Source of the DNA: Butyrivibrio proteoclasticus B316
GTDB lineage: Bacteria > Bacillota > Clostridia > Lachnospirales > Lachnospiraceae
DNA: 64,000 bases
NCBI RefSeq assembly: GCF_000145035.1
Contig: NC_014387.1
Location: forward strand, 1,602,001-1,666,000
Reading direction: 5' to 3'
Made by a program: the position numbers and the translations under genes. The notes beneath the pieces are model-generated. The model saw only the letters and a list, made by a program, of their open reading frames with translations. It ran no database searches and was not told the DNA's origin. Below are positions 16,219-26,106 of the stretch, piece after piece. How positions within the stretch are numbered: position 1 is the stretch's first letter; every line of letters begins with the position of its first letter.

Positions 16219-19122
16219 ATGGCAACAGGTAACAAGAGGGGAAGTACTAACAGTAAATCTAAAAGAGTATCTGGCAGGAGTAGTTCAAGTGCCAGAAGTC
16301 CCAGAAGAAAACCTATTCAGGAAGAGGAGATGGACTATTCTCTTAAGAGCGAGATCATAGTAATTGCAGCTGTTGCGCTGGCAATTTTTCTTTTCCTGTG
16401 CAATTTTGGAATATGCGGTAGTTTTGGCGGAGCTGTCAGCGACATTCAGTTTGGCCTTTTTGGGTTTACAGCCTATATTGCGCCAATAGTAGCTGCTGTA
16501 TCTATAATGATTGGCATAGCTAATTTTGGTTCTAATGCTTCTGTTCGGAAGATTGTTTCAGGTATAGTTTTGTTTTTTATAATTGGTATGCTTGCTGAGC
16601 TTATCACCGGAAGACCTCAGAGTGCTGAGAGCTATGATCTGGTAGCTATTTATAATGGAGCCAGTAAAGCGCATAATGGCGGAGGCTTTTTTGCAGGATC
16701 TCTTGCATATTTTTCTTACAAGTATCTTTCACTTGTAGGAACATTACTTCTTGTTTTGGTGCTTGGAATTGCAAGCCTTGTTATCTTTACCCAGCATTCA
16801 TTTGTTGGTGGTATCAAAAAAGGCGGCAGAAAGCTTATTGAAAAGACAAGACAGGAAACAGAGAATTACAGGGATTATGCTGAAAAACGAAGAGAGAGGC
16901 TTGAGGAACGCAGAGCCAGAATTGAGGAAGAAAAGAGACTTGCAATAGAACAGAAAGAGGATGAGAAAATCCTCCGAATGGAGAAAAAAGTAAGCGGCGT
17001 CATGCTGGATACAGAGCTCGATAAGGCTGATGAGGAAGATGAAGAAAACATCATCCATTCTGATCCTGATGCTGCTAATAACAAGAGTGTTTTTATCCCT
17101 GAGGATGAGATACATGATGATATTCATGAAATTATTCTCAATAAGGGTATAGAGACAGATGTAGAACCTGATGGACAGCGTGTTATGAGGACTGGTCCTG
17201 TAATTCATGGAATGGGATATGATGATACAGCTGATGATGAAGATAGTTCTGACTTAGAAGGCACATACGAAAATACTCCTGAAACCCAGCCTTCTGATAA
17301 TATTATTCCTATTAGCGGCCGCACAACTGAGAAAACCCATGACGATGAAGAACTTTTGACTAATGAGCCTGAGACTGTTACTAACAACAGACTTGTTGCA
17401 AGAGCCGGTTCATTCGAATTTGAAGAGGATATTTTACCTGATGTTCCAATCCATGCTGAGGATATTGGAAATGGTATGAATGGTGATTACATGATCCATG
17501 CACAGGATCATATATCCAGAAGCGCAGGTGCTGAGTCTCGAATTAACAACGCGCCTAAATCAAGCGTTTCTTCTGTTGGTCCCGGACCACATACTACCAG
17601 TCCCGGAATGGAAAAAGAGATCGAGGCTCACAAGAAGGCTATACCTAAGGCTTATAAATTTCCGTCTGTTAATCTGCTTGAGAAGGGCAGTAGGAATAAA
17701 AATGCTGATTCTGCCAGAACCCTTAAAGAAACAGCACTTAAGCTTCAGGAGATACTTGGGACTTTTGGTGTTAACGCCACAGTTACAGATATCAGTCAGG
17801 GACCTGCAGTCACAAGATTTGAATTGCAGCCTGAGGCAGGCGTAAGGGTTAACAAGATTGTTAATCTGGCAGATGATATCAAGATGAACCTTGCTGCCAA
17901 AGATATTCGAATAGAAGCTCCTATACCGGGTAAGGCGGCTGTGGGAATTGAGGTTCCAAACAAAGAAAATCAGGCGGTAGCACTAAGAGACCTGTTCGAA
18001 TCCAGTGAATATAAAGAATTTGAGAGTAAACTTGCATTTGCCGTTGGTAAAGACATTGCAGGCAAAACTGTAGTGGCTGATATAGCCAAAATGCCTCACC
18101 TTCTTATAGCAGGTGCTACAGGTTCCGGTAAGTCTGTCTGCATTAATACTATAATCATGAGCCTTATTTATAAGGCTAAACCGGAAGAAGTGCAGATGAT
18201 CATGATCGATCCTAAGATAGTTGAACTTAGTGTCTATAATGGTATACCGCATCTGATGATTCCGGTCGTTACTGATCCCAAGAAGGCAGCTGCTGCGCTT
18301 AACTGGGCAGTTGCAGAGATGACCAACAGATACAAGAAATTTGCTGAGTCCGGAGTTCGAGACCTTAAGGGCTACAATAAACTTGTCAAGGAAAAAAATG
18401 ATCCGGAAGCCCAGGTCCTGCCACAGATTGTTGTGATTGTGGATGAGCTTGCTGACCTTATGATGGTATCAGCCAAGGAAGTAGAAGATGCTATATGCAG
18501 ACTGACACAGCTTGCAAGAGCTGCCGGCATTCATCTTATTATCGCTACTCAGAGGCCTTCTGTTGATGTCATCACGGGTCTTATTAAGGCAAATATGCCG
18601 AGCCGAATTGCTTTTGCAGTTTCAAGTGGTGTTGATTCCAGAACAATTCTTGATATCAATGGCGCTGAGAAACTGCTTGGAAAAGGAGATATGCTATTTT
18701 ATCCTCAGGGATATACTAAACCGGCCAGGGTTCAGGGAGCCTTTGTATCAGACAAGGAAGTTCAGGCTGTTACAGATTTCCTCAGAGGGCAGGAGATTGA
18801 ATCAACCTATGGAGACGATATTGAACAGCAGATCAGTAGTATGCAAAGCGGCGGATCTTCAGGATCTTCAGGATTTGGAGGAGATTCTGATTCTGACAGA
18901 GATGAATTTTTTGTTCAGGCTGGCAATATCATTATAGAAAAAGAAAAAGCTTCTATCGGCATGCTTCAGCGAGCATTTAAGATTGGATTTAACAGAGCAG
19001 CCAGAATTATGGATCAGCTCTGCGAAGCCGGTGTTGTAGGCGATGAAGAAGGTACCAAGCCAAGAAAGGTCCTTATGACCAAAGCTCAGTTTGAGGAATA
19101 TTTGAATTCACAGGCTGGATGA
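16219..19122 (+). CDS. ftsK: FtsK/SpoIIIE-family DNA translocase
   Basis: 967 codons from ATG 16219. About four membrane helices lie in residues 48-195, then a highly charged coiled region ([16 protein letters not shown], about 210-255) and a long acidic linker to about residue 470. The motor follows: Walker [10 protein letters not shown] near residue 632, Walker [13 protein letters not shown] near 737, [20 protein letters not shown], and a C-terminal winged-helix gamma domain ([20 protein letters not shown], about 912-931) that reads KOPS/SRS-type DNA orientation sequences. FtsK pumps chromosomal DNA through the closing septum and aids dimer resolution. In spore formers a homologue moves DNA into the forespore; the role here cannot be split from sequence alone. 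Confidence 0.95.
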   Translation: MATGNKRGSTNSKSKRVSGRSSSSARSPRRKPIQEEEMDYSLKSEIIVIAAVALAIFLFLCNFGICGSFGGAVSDIQFGLFGFTAYIAPIVAAVSIMIGIANFGSNASVRKIVSGIVLFFIIGMLAELITGRPQSAESYDLVAIYNGASKAHNGGGFFAGSLAYFSYKYLSLVGTLLLVLVLGIASLVIFTQHSFVGGIKKGGRKLIEKTRQETENYRDYAEKRRERLEERRARIEEEKRLAIEQKEDEKILRMEKKVSGVMLDTELDKADEEDEENIIHSDPDAANNKSVFIPEDEIHDDIHEIILNKGIETDVEPDGQRVMRTGPVIHGMGYDDTADDEDSSDLEGTYENTPETQPSDNIIPISGRTTEKTHDDEELLTNEPETVTNNRLVARAGSFEFEEDILPDVPIHAEDIGNGMNGDYMIHAQDHISRSAGAESRINNAPKSSVSSVGPGPHTTSPGMEKEIEAHKKAIPKAYKFPSVNLLEKGSRNKNADSARTLKETALKLQEILGTFGVNATVTDISQGPAVTRFELQPEAGVRVNKIVNLADDIKMNLAAKDIRIEAPIPGKAAVGIEVPNKENQAVALRDLFESSEYKEFESKLAFAVGKDIAGKTVVADIAKMPHLLIAGATGSGKSVCINTIIMSLIYKAKPEEVQMIMIDPKIVELSVYNGIPHLMIPVVTDPKKAAAALNWAVAEMTNRYKKFAESGVRDLKGYNKLVKEKNDPEAQVLPQIVVIVDELADLMMVSAKEVEDAICRLTQLARAAGIHLIIATQRPSVDVITGLIKANMPSRIAFAVSSGVDSRTILDINGAEKLLGKGDMLFYPQGYTKPARVQGAFVSDKEVQAVTDFLRGQEIESTYGDDIEQQISSMQSGGSSGSSGFGGDSDSDRDEFFVQAGNIIIEKEKASIGMLQRAFKIGFNRAARIMDQLCEAGVVGDEEGTKPRKVLMTKAQFEEYLNSQAG

Positions 19123-19210
19123 TTTCTGCTATTTTATTCTATATGAGAATTTAATAGATATAAATTTCAAGGAAAGAGTTTTATGCGTTATTCGCGGAAA
19201 GGGAGATTTC

Positions 19211-20887
19211 ATGGCTGTAAAGAGTGATATTGAAATTGCACAGGAGGCAAAACTGCTTCACATCAGGGAAGTTGCTGCTAAATTGGGAATTGAAGAGGAT
19301 GACCTTGAGTATTATGGCAAATATAAGGCTAAACTTTCAGAAGAGTACATAAAAAAAGTACAATCTGGCAAGCGTGGCAAACTAGTTCTTGTAACTGCCA
19401 TCAATCCTACTCCTGCCGGAGAAGGTAAGACAACAACAAGCGTGGGTCTTGGGGATGCCCTTAACAGACTTGGTCACAAGACGGTAATTGCTCTTAGAGA
19501 GCCATCACTTGGGCCTTGCTTTGGAATCAAAGGCGGAGCTGCAGGCGGTGGTTACGCACAGGTTGTTCCAATGGAAGATATAAACCTTCATTTCACAGGT
19601 GATTTCCATGCAATTACTTCAGCTAACAATCTTCTTGCTGCAATCATAGACAACCATATTCAGCAGGGAAATGAACTTGGCATAGACACCAGACAGATCA
19701 TTTGGAAGAGAGCTGTAGACATGAACGACAGAGCTCTCAGAAATATAGTTGTTGGGCTTGGTGCCAAGGCAGATGGAGTTCCGAGAGAGGACCATTTTGT
19801 AATCACAGTTGCTTCAGAGATCATGGCAATTCTTTGCCTTGCAGATGATATGGATGATCTCAAGAAGAGACTTTCCAGAATTATCGTAGCTTATACAAGA
19901 GACGGCGAGCCTGTAACTGCCGGTCAGCTTCAGGCTGTAGGTGCAATGGCAGCTCTTTTAAAGGATGCCATCAAGCCTAATCTTGTCCAGACTCTTGAGC
20001 ATAATCCGGTTATCATTCATGGCGGACCATTTGCTAATATTGCACATGGCTGTAATTCTGTAAGAGCAACCAAGACAGCCCTTGGACTTTCAGATATTAC
20101 TGTCACAGAAGCAGGATTCGGAGCTGATCTTGGAGCCGAGAAGTTTCTTGATATTAAGTGCAGAATGGCTGGTCTTAAGCCTGATGCTGTTGTTCTTGTC
20201 GCTACAATTAGAGCACTTAAATACAATGGTGGTGTAGATAAAAAGAACCTTGGAGAAGAGAATCTTGATGCTCTTAAGAAGGGAATCGTTAATCTTGAGA
20301 AGCACATTGAGAATATCCAGAAGTATGGTGTGCCTGTAGTAGTTACACTTAATTCTTTCCTTACAGATACTCAGGCAGAGACAGAATTTGTCAGAAAGTT
20401 CTGCGAAGAAAGAGATTGCAGATTTGCACTTTCAGAAGTATGGGCAAAAGGCGGAGAAGGTGGAGAAGCTCTTGCAAAAGAGGTAATAAATACTCTTGAA
20501 AATAAACCAAGTAATTTTGCTCCAATCTATCCTGATGATATGAGCCTTAAGGATAAGATCACAACTGTAGCCAAAGAAATCTATGGTGCTGATGGTGTAC
20601 AGTTCTCAGGACCTGCTTCAAGACAGCTTGCCAAGATTGAAGAGATGGGATTTGGAAATCTTCCTGTATGTATGGCTAAGACACAGTATTCATTATCAGA
20701 TGATCCTAATCTTCTTGGAAGGCCAAAAGATTATATGATCCAGGTACGTGAAGCTTATGTTTCTGCCGGAGCCGGTTTTGTCGTTGCACTTACAGGAGCA
20801 ATAGTTACAATGCCAGGACTCCCTAAACATCCTGCAGCTTATGATATAGATGTTAATGATGAAGGAAAGATCACAGGCCTGTTTTAA
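19211..20887 (+). CDS. fhs: Formate-tetrahydrofolate ligase
   Basis: 558 codons, family length, from ATG 19211 with GGGAG at 19200-19204. It joins formate to tetrahydrofolate with ATP, giving 10-formyl-THF for purine and formyl-Met synthesis and, in acetogens, the methyl branch of the Wood-Ljungdahl pathway. Motifs: [20 protein letters not shown] (residues about 65-84, the ATP loop), [20 protein letters not shown] and [13 protein letters not shown]. It is followed after 126 bp by folD, the next enzyme in one-carbon interconversion, with a hairpin between them, so the pair is probably one transcription unit with adjustable read-through. No THF riboswitch was recognised. Confidence 0.97.
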   Translation: MAVKSDIEIAQEAKLLHIREVAAKLGIEEDDLEYYGKYKAKLSEEYIKKVQSGKRGKLVLVTAINPTPAGEGKTTTSVGLGDALNRLGHKTVIALREPSLGPCFGIKGGAAGGGYAQVVPMEDINLHFTGDFHAITSANNLLAAIIDNHIQQGNELGIDTRQIIWKRAVDMNDRALRNIVVGLGAKADGVPREDHFVITVASEIMAILCLADDMDDLKKRLSRIIVAYTRDGEPVTAGQLQAVGAMAALLKDAIKPNLVQTLEHNPVIIHGGPFANIAHGCNSVRATKTALGLSDITVTEAGFGADLGAEKFLDIKCRMAGLKPDAVVLVATIRALKYNGGVDKKNLGEENLDALKKGIVNLEKHIENIQKYGVPVVVTLNSFLTDTQAETEFVRKFCEERDCRFALSEVWAKGGEGGEALAKEVINTLENKPSNFAPIYPDDMSLKDKITTVAKEIYGADGVQFSGPASRQLAKIEEMGFGNLPVCMAKTQYSLSDDPNLLGRPKDYMIQVREAYVSAGAGFVVALTGAIVTMPGLPKHPAAYDIDVNDEGKITGLF

Positions 20888-20968
20888 ATTGAGCAGAAGA
20901 CGGTGGACTTTTGGCCACTTGTCAATATAGCCGGCATATTTTATATCGGCGGCTCTGCAAATAACTAA

Positions 20969-20991
20969 GGGGCACATGTTTTATGTGCCCC
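20969..20991 (+). terminator. Hairpin between fhs and folD (terminator or attenuator)
   Basis: GGGGCACAT (20969-20977) and ATGTGCCCC (20983-20991) are perfectly complementary. Only ATTTATATAATT follows, a weak T tract, and the folD ribosome binding site starts 13 nt downstream, so partial termination is more likely than a full stop. Confidence 0.6.
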
Positions 20992-21013
20992 ATTTATATA
21001 ATTGGAGGAATTA

Positions 21014-21880
21014 ATGAGCGCACAGATAATAGATGGAAAGGCTATTTCAAGCCAGATCAAGGATGAACTTAAAATAAAAACAGCTGAGCTTAAAGAAAAA
21101 GGCATAGAGGTTACTCTGGCAGTAATTCTGGTTGGAGAAGATCCTGCTTCACAGGTTTATGTCAGAAATAAGAAAAAAGCCTGTGAGTATATAGGATACA
21201 GATCATTATCTTATGAGCTTCCGGTTTCCACAACTCAGGAGGAACTTTTAAATCTGATAAGTGACCTGAATGCCAGAGATGATGTTGATGGAATTCTTGT
21301 TCAGATGCCTCTGCCGGATCATATCAATGAGAAAGACGTGATAAATGCGATCAGTCCAGCCAAGGATGTCGATGGTTTTCATCCTATGAATGTTGGTGCG
21401 CTCTGCATTGGGGAAGAAGGCTTTGTATCCTGCACACCTGCAGGTGTTATTCAGCTCTTGAAAAGAGGATGTGAAGGCACAATAGACATTGCAGGTAAAG
21501 AGTGTGTTATAATAGGCAGATCAAATATAGTTGGTAAACCGATGGCACTTCTTATGCTCAGGGAAAATGCGACAGTAACAGTTGCTCATTCCAGGACTAA
21601 GGATATAGCAAATGTCTGCAAGAGAGCTGATATAATTATTGCAGCTGTTGGTAAGGCAGGCTTTGTTACCAAAGACTTTGTAAAAGAAGGTGCTGTTGTT
21701 ATCGACGTAGGAATAAACAGAGGCGCTGATGGAAAGTTGTGTGGTGATGTTGCATTTGACGAAGTGAGCCAGGTCGCCGGAGCTATCACTCCGGTTCCAG
21801 GAGGTGTCGGACCAATGACTATAGCAATGCTGATGAATAACTGTTTAGAAGCAGCCCTTTTGCACAATAATTTGAAATGA
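21014..21880 (+). CDS. folD: Bifunctional methylene-THF dehydrogenase / methenyl-THF cyclohydrolase
   Basis: 288 codons from ATG 21014; GGAGG at 21004-21008 gives the right spacing, so the in-frame TTG at 21002 is not the start. FolD oxidises 5,10-methylene-THF with NADP and hydrolyses methenyl-THF to 10-formyl-THF. Motifs: VGEDPASQVYVRNKKKAC with the catalytic Tyr and Lys, DGILVQMPLPDHIN, KDVDGFHPMNVG, the Rossmann segment GRSNIVGKPMALLM, and PVPGGVGPMTIAML near the end. Together with fhs upstream and the 5-formyl-THF cyclo-ligase at 35.9 kb it covers one-carbon folate chemistry in this window. Confidence 0.97.
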   Translation: MSAQIIDGKAISSQIKDELKIKTAELKEKGIEVTLAVILVGEDPASQVYVRNKKKACEYIGYRSLSYELPVSTTQEELLNLISDLNARDDVDGILVQMPLPDHINEKDVINAISPAKDVDGFHPMNVGALCIGEEGFVSCTPAGVIQLLKRGCEGTIDIAGKECVIIGRSNIVGKPMALLMLRENATVTVAHSRTKDIANVCKRADIIIAAVGKAGFVTKDFVKEGAVVIDVGINRGADGKLCGDVAFDEVSQVAGAITPVPGGVGPMTIAMLMNNCLEAALLHNNLK

Positions 21881-21916
21881 ACAGTGATAATACTTTTTGA
21901 GGAGAATTAAGGCAGG

Positions 21917-23368
21917 ATGAAGTGCCCTAATTGTGGCTTTGATATACCGGAAGGTCATATGTACTGTGATAATTGCGGTACTGAGATCAAAATAGTTCCG
22001 GAATTTGAGCCTGAAGTAGAAAATGAGATAAATGAAACCCTTTCTTCTGTAGCAGACGAACTCAATAAGGAAGATCGTCTCAGGGAAGAAAAAATCAAAA
22101 GACGCAGGGAGTTTTTTGAAAAAATAAACAAAAGGCGACCTGTGATTTTGGCGTGTTTTGGCACTCTTCTTGTTTTCCTCATAGGAATCACTTTATTTAC
22201 TCTTTTTAGTAATAAGTCATCATACTACTACATCAGAAAGGCAGATAAAGCCAGAAGCCTTGGTAATTCAGAAAGAGCTATAGAGTATCTACTTGAAGGA
22301 AATGCCAATCTTCCGGAGAATACAGATTTGATATACAGATTATCTGATTATTATCTGGAAATGGGAGATACCGATAAGGCTGTTGAGGCTCTTAAGAAAA
22401 TAACTGAATCAGGCCATTTTTCAGAAGAAAAGGTTGTAGCTGCTTACGAGAGTATGATCTCTATATATGAGCAGGATCAGTCTTATGATAAGATTTCAGA
22501 GCTTTTATCTGCTACTGACAATCCTGCGACGGCAGCTCTTAGAGATAAGTTTATTCCTGCTGCGCCTCAGATGGGAGTTGCTGGTGGGGAGTATGACGAT
22601 ATTGTTATAGTAGCTCTTTTACCTCAGTCTCAGAATGATGGTGAAGTTACATATTACACTGTTAATGATGGAGATCCCAGCGAGCTGAGTATTCTATATG
22701 AGAATGAAATTGTCCTTGATGAAGAAGGAGAATATACGATAAAGGCTGCGACATTTAACAGATACGGAATCTCCAGTCAGGTAACAAGTGAAACATATGT
22801 GATAAATAAGGGAGTTCCATCGCCACCTGAAATTATGGAGCCCAGTGGTGATTATGCTCAGAATACAATGATAGTAGCTGTAGCAGATGCCGGCTGTACT
22901 ATTTTCTATACCACAGATGGCTCAGATCCTACAATTGATTCCAAACAGTATATTTCACCGATCACAATGCCTGTAGGAACTTCACATTATAAGTTTGTCG
23001 CAATAAATGATGAAGGCATGATGAGTGAAATAGTAGAAAGAGACTATCACCTGGTGTTTACAAGACTTATTTCCAAAGAGCAGGCTGTTAACAGTCTGGT
23101 TGCTACACTTGTAAGACTTGATATTTTATTGGATAATACGGGAAAAGTCAGGGGAATAGAAGGGCATAATGAGTATATATACAATTCTGAAATAGAAATA
23201 GAAGGTGCCGGAGAATATTATGTTGTCGTGGAGAATCATGTATCTAATGAGGGCATATCTACACCAACAGGACTTTTATACGCTGTAAATACCCATGATG
23301 GCTCAGTTAACAGACTTGGTTATGATTCAAGCGGTAAATATACACTTATTAAAATCTCAAATAGATAA
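21917..23368 (+). CDS. Zinc-ribbon, membrane-anchored TPR protein with chitobiase-C-like repeats
   Basis: 483 codons from ATG 21917 (GAGGAG at 21899-21904 is rather far; AAGGCAGG is nearer). Order: an N-terminal zinc ribbon CPNCGFDIPEGHMYCDNCG (residues 3-21), a charged helix, one membrane segment (about 74-94), TPR helices (about 105-205), two repeats like the C-terminal domain of chitobiase/hexosaminidase (about 215-295 and 298-375, the second with IFYTTDGSDPT), and a final 100-residue domain. Such layouts are common in Lachnospiraceae and have no established role; the outside part may bind wall or glycans, the ribbon acts inside. It follows folD by 36 bp. Confidence 0.75.
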   Translation: MKCPNCGFDIPEGHMYCDNCGTEIKIVPEFEPEVENEINETLSSVADELNKEDRLREEKIKRRREFFEKINKRRPVILACFGTLLVFLIGITLFTLFSNKSSYYYIRKADKARSLGNSERAIEYLLEGNANLPENTDLIYRLSDYYLEMGDTDKAVEALKKITESGHFSEEKVVAAYESMISIYEQDQSYDKISELLSATDNPATAALRDKFIPAAPQMGVAGGEYDDIVIVALLPQSQNDGEVTYYTVNDGDPSELSILYENEIVLDEEGEYTIKAATFNRYGISSQVTSETYVINKGVPSPPEIMEPSGDYAQNTMIVAVADAGCTIFYTTDGSDPTIDSKQYISPITMPVGTSHYKFVAINDEGMMSEIVERDYHLVFTRLISKEQAVNSLVATLVRLDILLDNTGKVRGIEGHNEYIYNSEIEIEGAGEYYVVVENHVSNEGISTPTGLLYAVNTHDGSVNRLGYDSSGKYTLIKISNR

Positions 23369-23410
23369 AAGCAATATTTTAAATACTTTAATGATTTAAA
23401 GAAATAAAGA

Positions 23411-23439
23411 TTGAATTTTTGTATACATTCATATATTAT
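23411..23439 (+). promoter_or_regulatory. Promoter for nfnA-nfnB
   Basis: TTGAAT (23411-23416) and TATTAT (23434-23439) with 17-nt spacing, about 60 nt before the ATG of nfnA. A second TTGACT at 23466-23471 lies too close to the gene to have a matching -10. Confidence 0.55.
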
Positions 23440-23501
23440 AGTCACATTGAGAACAATTTAAATAATTGACTTAATGGATTTTAAAAGGTAGGAGGAATAT
23501 T

Positions 23502-24377
23502 ATGTTCAAGATTTTAGAGGCTAATGAGCTGACTACTAATATTTTCCAGATGATAGTAGAAGCTCCCCGAGTAGCACAGGCGTGTTTACCCGGACAATTT
23601 CTTATTATTCGTGTAGATGAAGACGGTGAGAGAATTCCTCTTACTATTTGCGACTACGATAGAGAAAAGGGAACTGTAGAGATCGTGGCTCAGGCAATTG
23701 GTGCGGAGACCTTTAAACTTGGTAAGCTTAAAGCAGGAGACAGCCTTGCTGATGTGGTTGGACCTCTTGGAAAACCATCTGATCTTTGCGAGGAAAACCT
23801 CGAAGATTTAAAGAAAAAGAAAATCGTCTTTATTGCCGGCGGTGTTGGAACTGCTCCTGTATATCCACAGGCTAAATGGCTCAAAGAACACGGCGTTGAT
23901 TGCGATGTAATCATTGGTGCCAAGACAAAAGATCTTGTCATTCTTGAAGATAGATTTAAGAAAGTATGCAATCTTCATATCACAACAGATGATGGTTCAT
24001 ATGGCAGAAGTGGTATGGTTACCAAAGCTCTTCAGGATCTTTGGGATGAAGGAAACAAATATGATCATTGCGTAGCTATCGGACCTATGATCATGATGAA
24101 ATTTGTATGTAAGCTCACAGAAGAACTCGGAATTCCTACTGTTGTCAGCATGAACCCTATTATGGTTGATGGAACAGGTATGTGCGGTGCCTGCCGTTTG
24201 ACAGTTGGTGGGGAAGTTAAGTTTGCATGTGTTGATGGACCTGAGTTTGATGGACATAAGGTTGATTTTGATCAGGCAATGAACAGAATGAAGCTCTATA
24301 AGACTGAAGAAGGCAGACTTATGCTCAAGGCCCAGGAAGGTGATACACACCACGGTGGCTGCGGAAATTGTGATTGA
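23502..24377 (+). CDS. nfnA: NfnA-like FAD/NAD-binding [2Fe-2S] subunit (PyrK/SudB-like)
   Basis: 291 codons from ATG 23502 with AGGAGG ahead. The protein has a ferredoxin-reductase fold: the FAD site ERIPLTICDYD (about residues 44-54) and AIGAETFKL, the nucleotide site GGVGTAPVYPQ near 113-123, and a C-terminal [2Fe-2S] cluster formed by cysteines in GTGMCGACRLTVGGEVKFAC plus the final CGNC. It pairs with the GltD-like gene 83 bp downstream. Together they match NfnAB, the soluble electron-bifurcating transhydrogenase that links NADH, ferredoxin and two NADPH. The same family includes PyrK and sulfide dehydrogenase subunits, but the partner gene favours NfnA. Confidence 0.82.
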   Translation: MFKILEANELTTNIFQMIVEAPRVAQACLPGQFLIIRVDEDGERIPLTICDYDREKGTVEIVAQAIGAETFKLGKLKAGDSLADVVGPLGKPSDLCEENLEDLKKKKIVFIAGGVGTAPVYPQAKWLKEHGVDCDVIIGAKTKDLVILEDRFKKVCNLHITTDDGSYGRSGMVTKALQDLWDEGNKYDHCVAIGPMIMMKFVCKLTEELGIPTVVSMNPIMVDGTGMCGACRLTVGGEVKFACVDGPEFDGHKVDFDQAMNRMKLYKTEEGRLMLKAQEGDTHHGGCGNCD

Positions 24378-24428
24378 TATAGGTCTGTAGGATTGCGAGA
24401 ACGAAGTGGAGCAATCCGTATATCATAT
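24374..24428 (+). repeat. Inverted repeat between nfnA and nfnB
   Basis: TTGATATA and GGATTGC on the left pair with GCAATCC and TATATCA(T) on the right, with an unpaired bulge in the left arm and the loop GAGAACGAAGTGGA. The outer TGATATAGG matches the start of the repeats at 2761 and 8602. It is not followed by a T tract, so it is not a normal terminator; it could adjust the ratio or stability of the two subunit mRNAs. Confidence 0.6.
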
Positions 24429-24460
24429 GTAGATTTTATAGAAATAGAGGAGAATTACTT

Positions 24461-25846
24461 ATGGATGGATTTGTAAGAGTTCCTGTTCGTGAGCAGGATG
24501 CCAAAGTTCGTGCTACGAATTTCCAGGAAGTATGTCTTGGATACAATAAAGAAGAAGCTGAAAACGAGGCACAGCGTTGCCTTAACTGTAAGAACCCTAA
24601 ATGTGTTCAGGGATGCCCTGTATCAATCAATATTCCTGCATTTATTCAACAGGTTAAAGAGGGCGATGTAGAAGGCGCTTACCAGACTATTAGTAAGTCA
24701 AGCGCACTTCCTGCAGTATGTGGACGTGTTTGCCCACAGGAGAGCCAGTGTGAAGGCCAGTGTGTAAGAGGTATCAAGGGCGATGCTGTTTCCATCGGTA
24801 AGCTTGAGAGATACGTTGCTGATACTGCCAGAGAACTTGGAATTAAGCCGGAAGGCGCCAAGGAGAAGAAGGGTAAGAAGGTTGCTATTATTGGTTCAGG
24901 CCCTTCAGGACTTACATGTGCCGGAGACCTTGCTAAAATGGGTTATGATGTTACCATTTTTGAGGCTCTTCATGAAGCAGGTGGAGTTCTTGTTTACGGT
25001 ATTCCTGAATTCCGTCTTCCTAAGGAAGCAGTTGTTAAAAAAGAAATTGAGAATGTTAAGTCCCTTGGAGTTAAGCTTGAGACTGATGTAGTTGTTGGTA
25101 AGTCAGTAACTATAGATGATCTTATGGAAAAAGAGGGCTTCGAGGCTGTATTTATCGGATCAGGTGCGGGACTTCCAAGATTTATGAATATTCCTGGTGA
25201 ACAGGCTATGGGTGTATTTTCTGCCAATGAGTTCCTCACAAGAAGCAATCTTATGAAAGCATTTGATGAGAATTCCAGAACTCCTATCATGAGACCTAAG
25301 AAGTGCGTAGTTGTCGGCGGCGGTAACGTTGCAATGGATGCTGCAAGAACAGCGCTTCGTCTTGGAGCAGAGGTACATGTAGTTTATCGTCGTGGTGAGG
25401 AAGAGCTTCCTGCTCGTAAGGAAGAAGTTGGACATGCCAAGGAAGAAGGAATCATTTTTGATCTTCTTACAAACCCTGTTGAAATCCATGCTGACGAGAA
25501 TGGATGGGTTACAGGAATCACATGTATCAGGATGGAGCTTGGTGAGCCTGATGAATCAGGAAGAAGAAGCCCTGTTGAGGTTCCTGGTTCTGAATTTGAC
25601 ATTGAATGTGATGCCGTAATAATGTCACTTGGTACATCACCTAATCCGCTTATTTCTTCTACAACAAAAGGACTTGATGTTAACCGCAGAAAGTGTATTG
25701 TTGCTCAGGAAGAAAACGGACAGACTTCTAAGCCCGGAGTATTTGCAGGCGGAGATGCAGTTACAGGAGCTGCAACTGTTATTCTTGCCATGGGTGCAGG
25801 TAAGGCAGCTGCTAAGGGTATCGATGAATATCTTTCAAACAAATAA
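24461..25846 (+). CDS. nfnB: NfnB-like / glutamate synthase small-subunit-like flavoprotein
   Basis: 461 codons from ATG 24461 with GAGGAG upstream. The N-terminal 140 residues bind two [4Fe-4S] clusters (CLNCKNPKCVQGCP and CGRVCPQESQCEGQC). An FAD fold follows (VAIIGSGPSGLTCAGDLAKM, about 142-161), then an NADPH fold (VVVGGGNVAMDAARTALRLG, about 283-302) and the closing GVFAGGDAVTGAATVILAMG. The length and domains equal those of GltD, but no large glutamate synthase gene is adjacent; the neighbour is the NfnA-like subunit, which points to NADH-dependent reduced ferredoxin:NADP oxidoreductase. A role as free glutamate synthase small chain remains possible. A perfect terminator follows. Confidence 0.85.
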   Translation: MDGFVRVPVREQDAKVRATNFQEVCLGYNKEEAENEAQRCLNCKNPKCVQGCPVSINIPAFIQQVKEGDVEGAYQTISKSSALPAVCGRVCPQESQCEGQCVRGIKGDAVSIGKLERYVADTARELGIKPEGAKEKKGKKVAIIGSGPSGLTCAGDLAKMGYDVTIFEALHEAGGVLVYGIPEFRLPKEAVVKKEIENVKSLGVKLETDVVVGKSVTIDDLMEKEGFEAVFIGSGAGLPRFMNIPGEQAMGVFSANEFLTRSNLMKAFDENSRTPIMRPKKCVVVGGGNVAMDAARTALRLGAEVHVVYRRGEEELPARKEEVGHAKEEGIIFDLLTNPVEIHADENGWVTGITCIRMELGEPDESGRRSPVEVPGSEFDIECDAVIMSLGTSPNPLISSTTKGLDVNRRKCIVAQEENGQTSKPGVFAGGDAVTGAATVILAMGAGKAAAKGIDEYLSNK

Positions 25847-25873
25847 TTTGAAGTACATATATGAATAAAAACC

Positions 25874-25908
25874 AAAATAAGATGTCTGTTTTAGACATCT
25901 TATTTTAT
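25874..25908 (+). terminator. Terminator after nfnB
   Basis: AAAATAAGATGTCT (25874-25887) and AGACATCTTATTTT (25893-25906) form a perfect 14-bp stem with a five-base loop; A tracts on one side and T on the other allow it to work both ways. The rest of the 250-bp gap to the next gene holds only the promoter noted below. Confidence 0.9.
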
Positions 25909-26075
25909 TCTATAGAAATTGCTCTATTATGTACTGCAGAATGAAACAATGATAACGAAAAAACGATATACATAAAATCTTAAGAAATTTCGATGGTAAA
26001 TCTTAAGAATTTGCAGGTAGTATTATATTATATATTCATTCTGTGAGGCATAATACTGTGGTTTTTACGAGAATG

Positions 26076-26084
26076 TGATACAAT
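26076..26084 (+). promoter_or_regulatory. Extended -10 promoter for the MORN protein gene
   Basis: TGATACAAT at 26076-26084 combines the TGN extension with a TACAAT hexamer, 23 nt ahead of the start codon. No good -35 hexamer is seen, as is common for extended -10 promoters. Confidence 0.45.
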
Positions 26085-26106
26085 AAGAAATGTTTGGAGT
26101 GTGGAT

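Noticed and set aside
20888..21013. Possible tetrahydrofolate riboswitch between fhs and folD
   Set aside because: The gap holds simple hairpins but not the conserved THF riboswitch core as I know it; the leader of fhs also lacks it.
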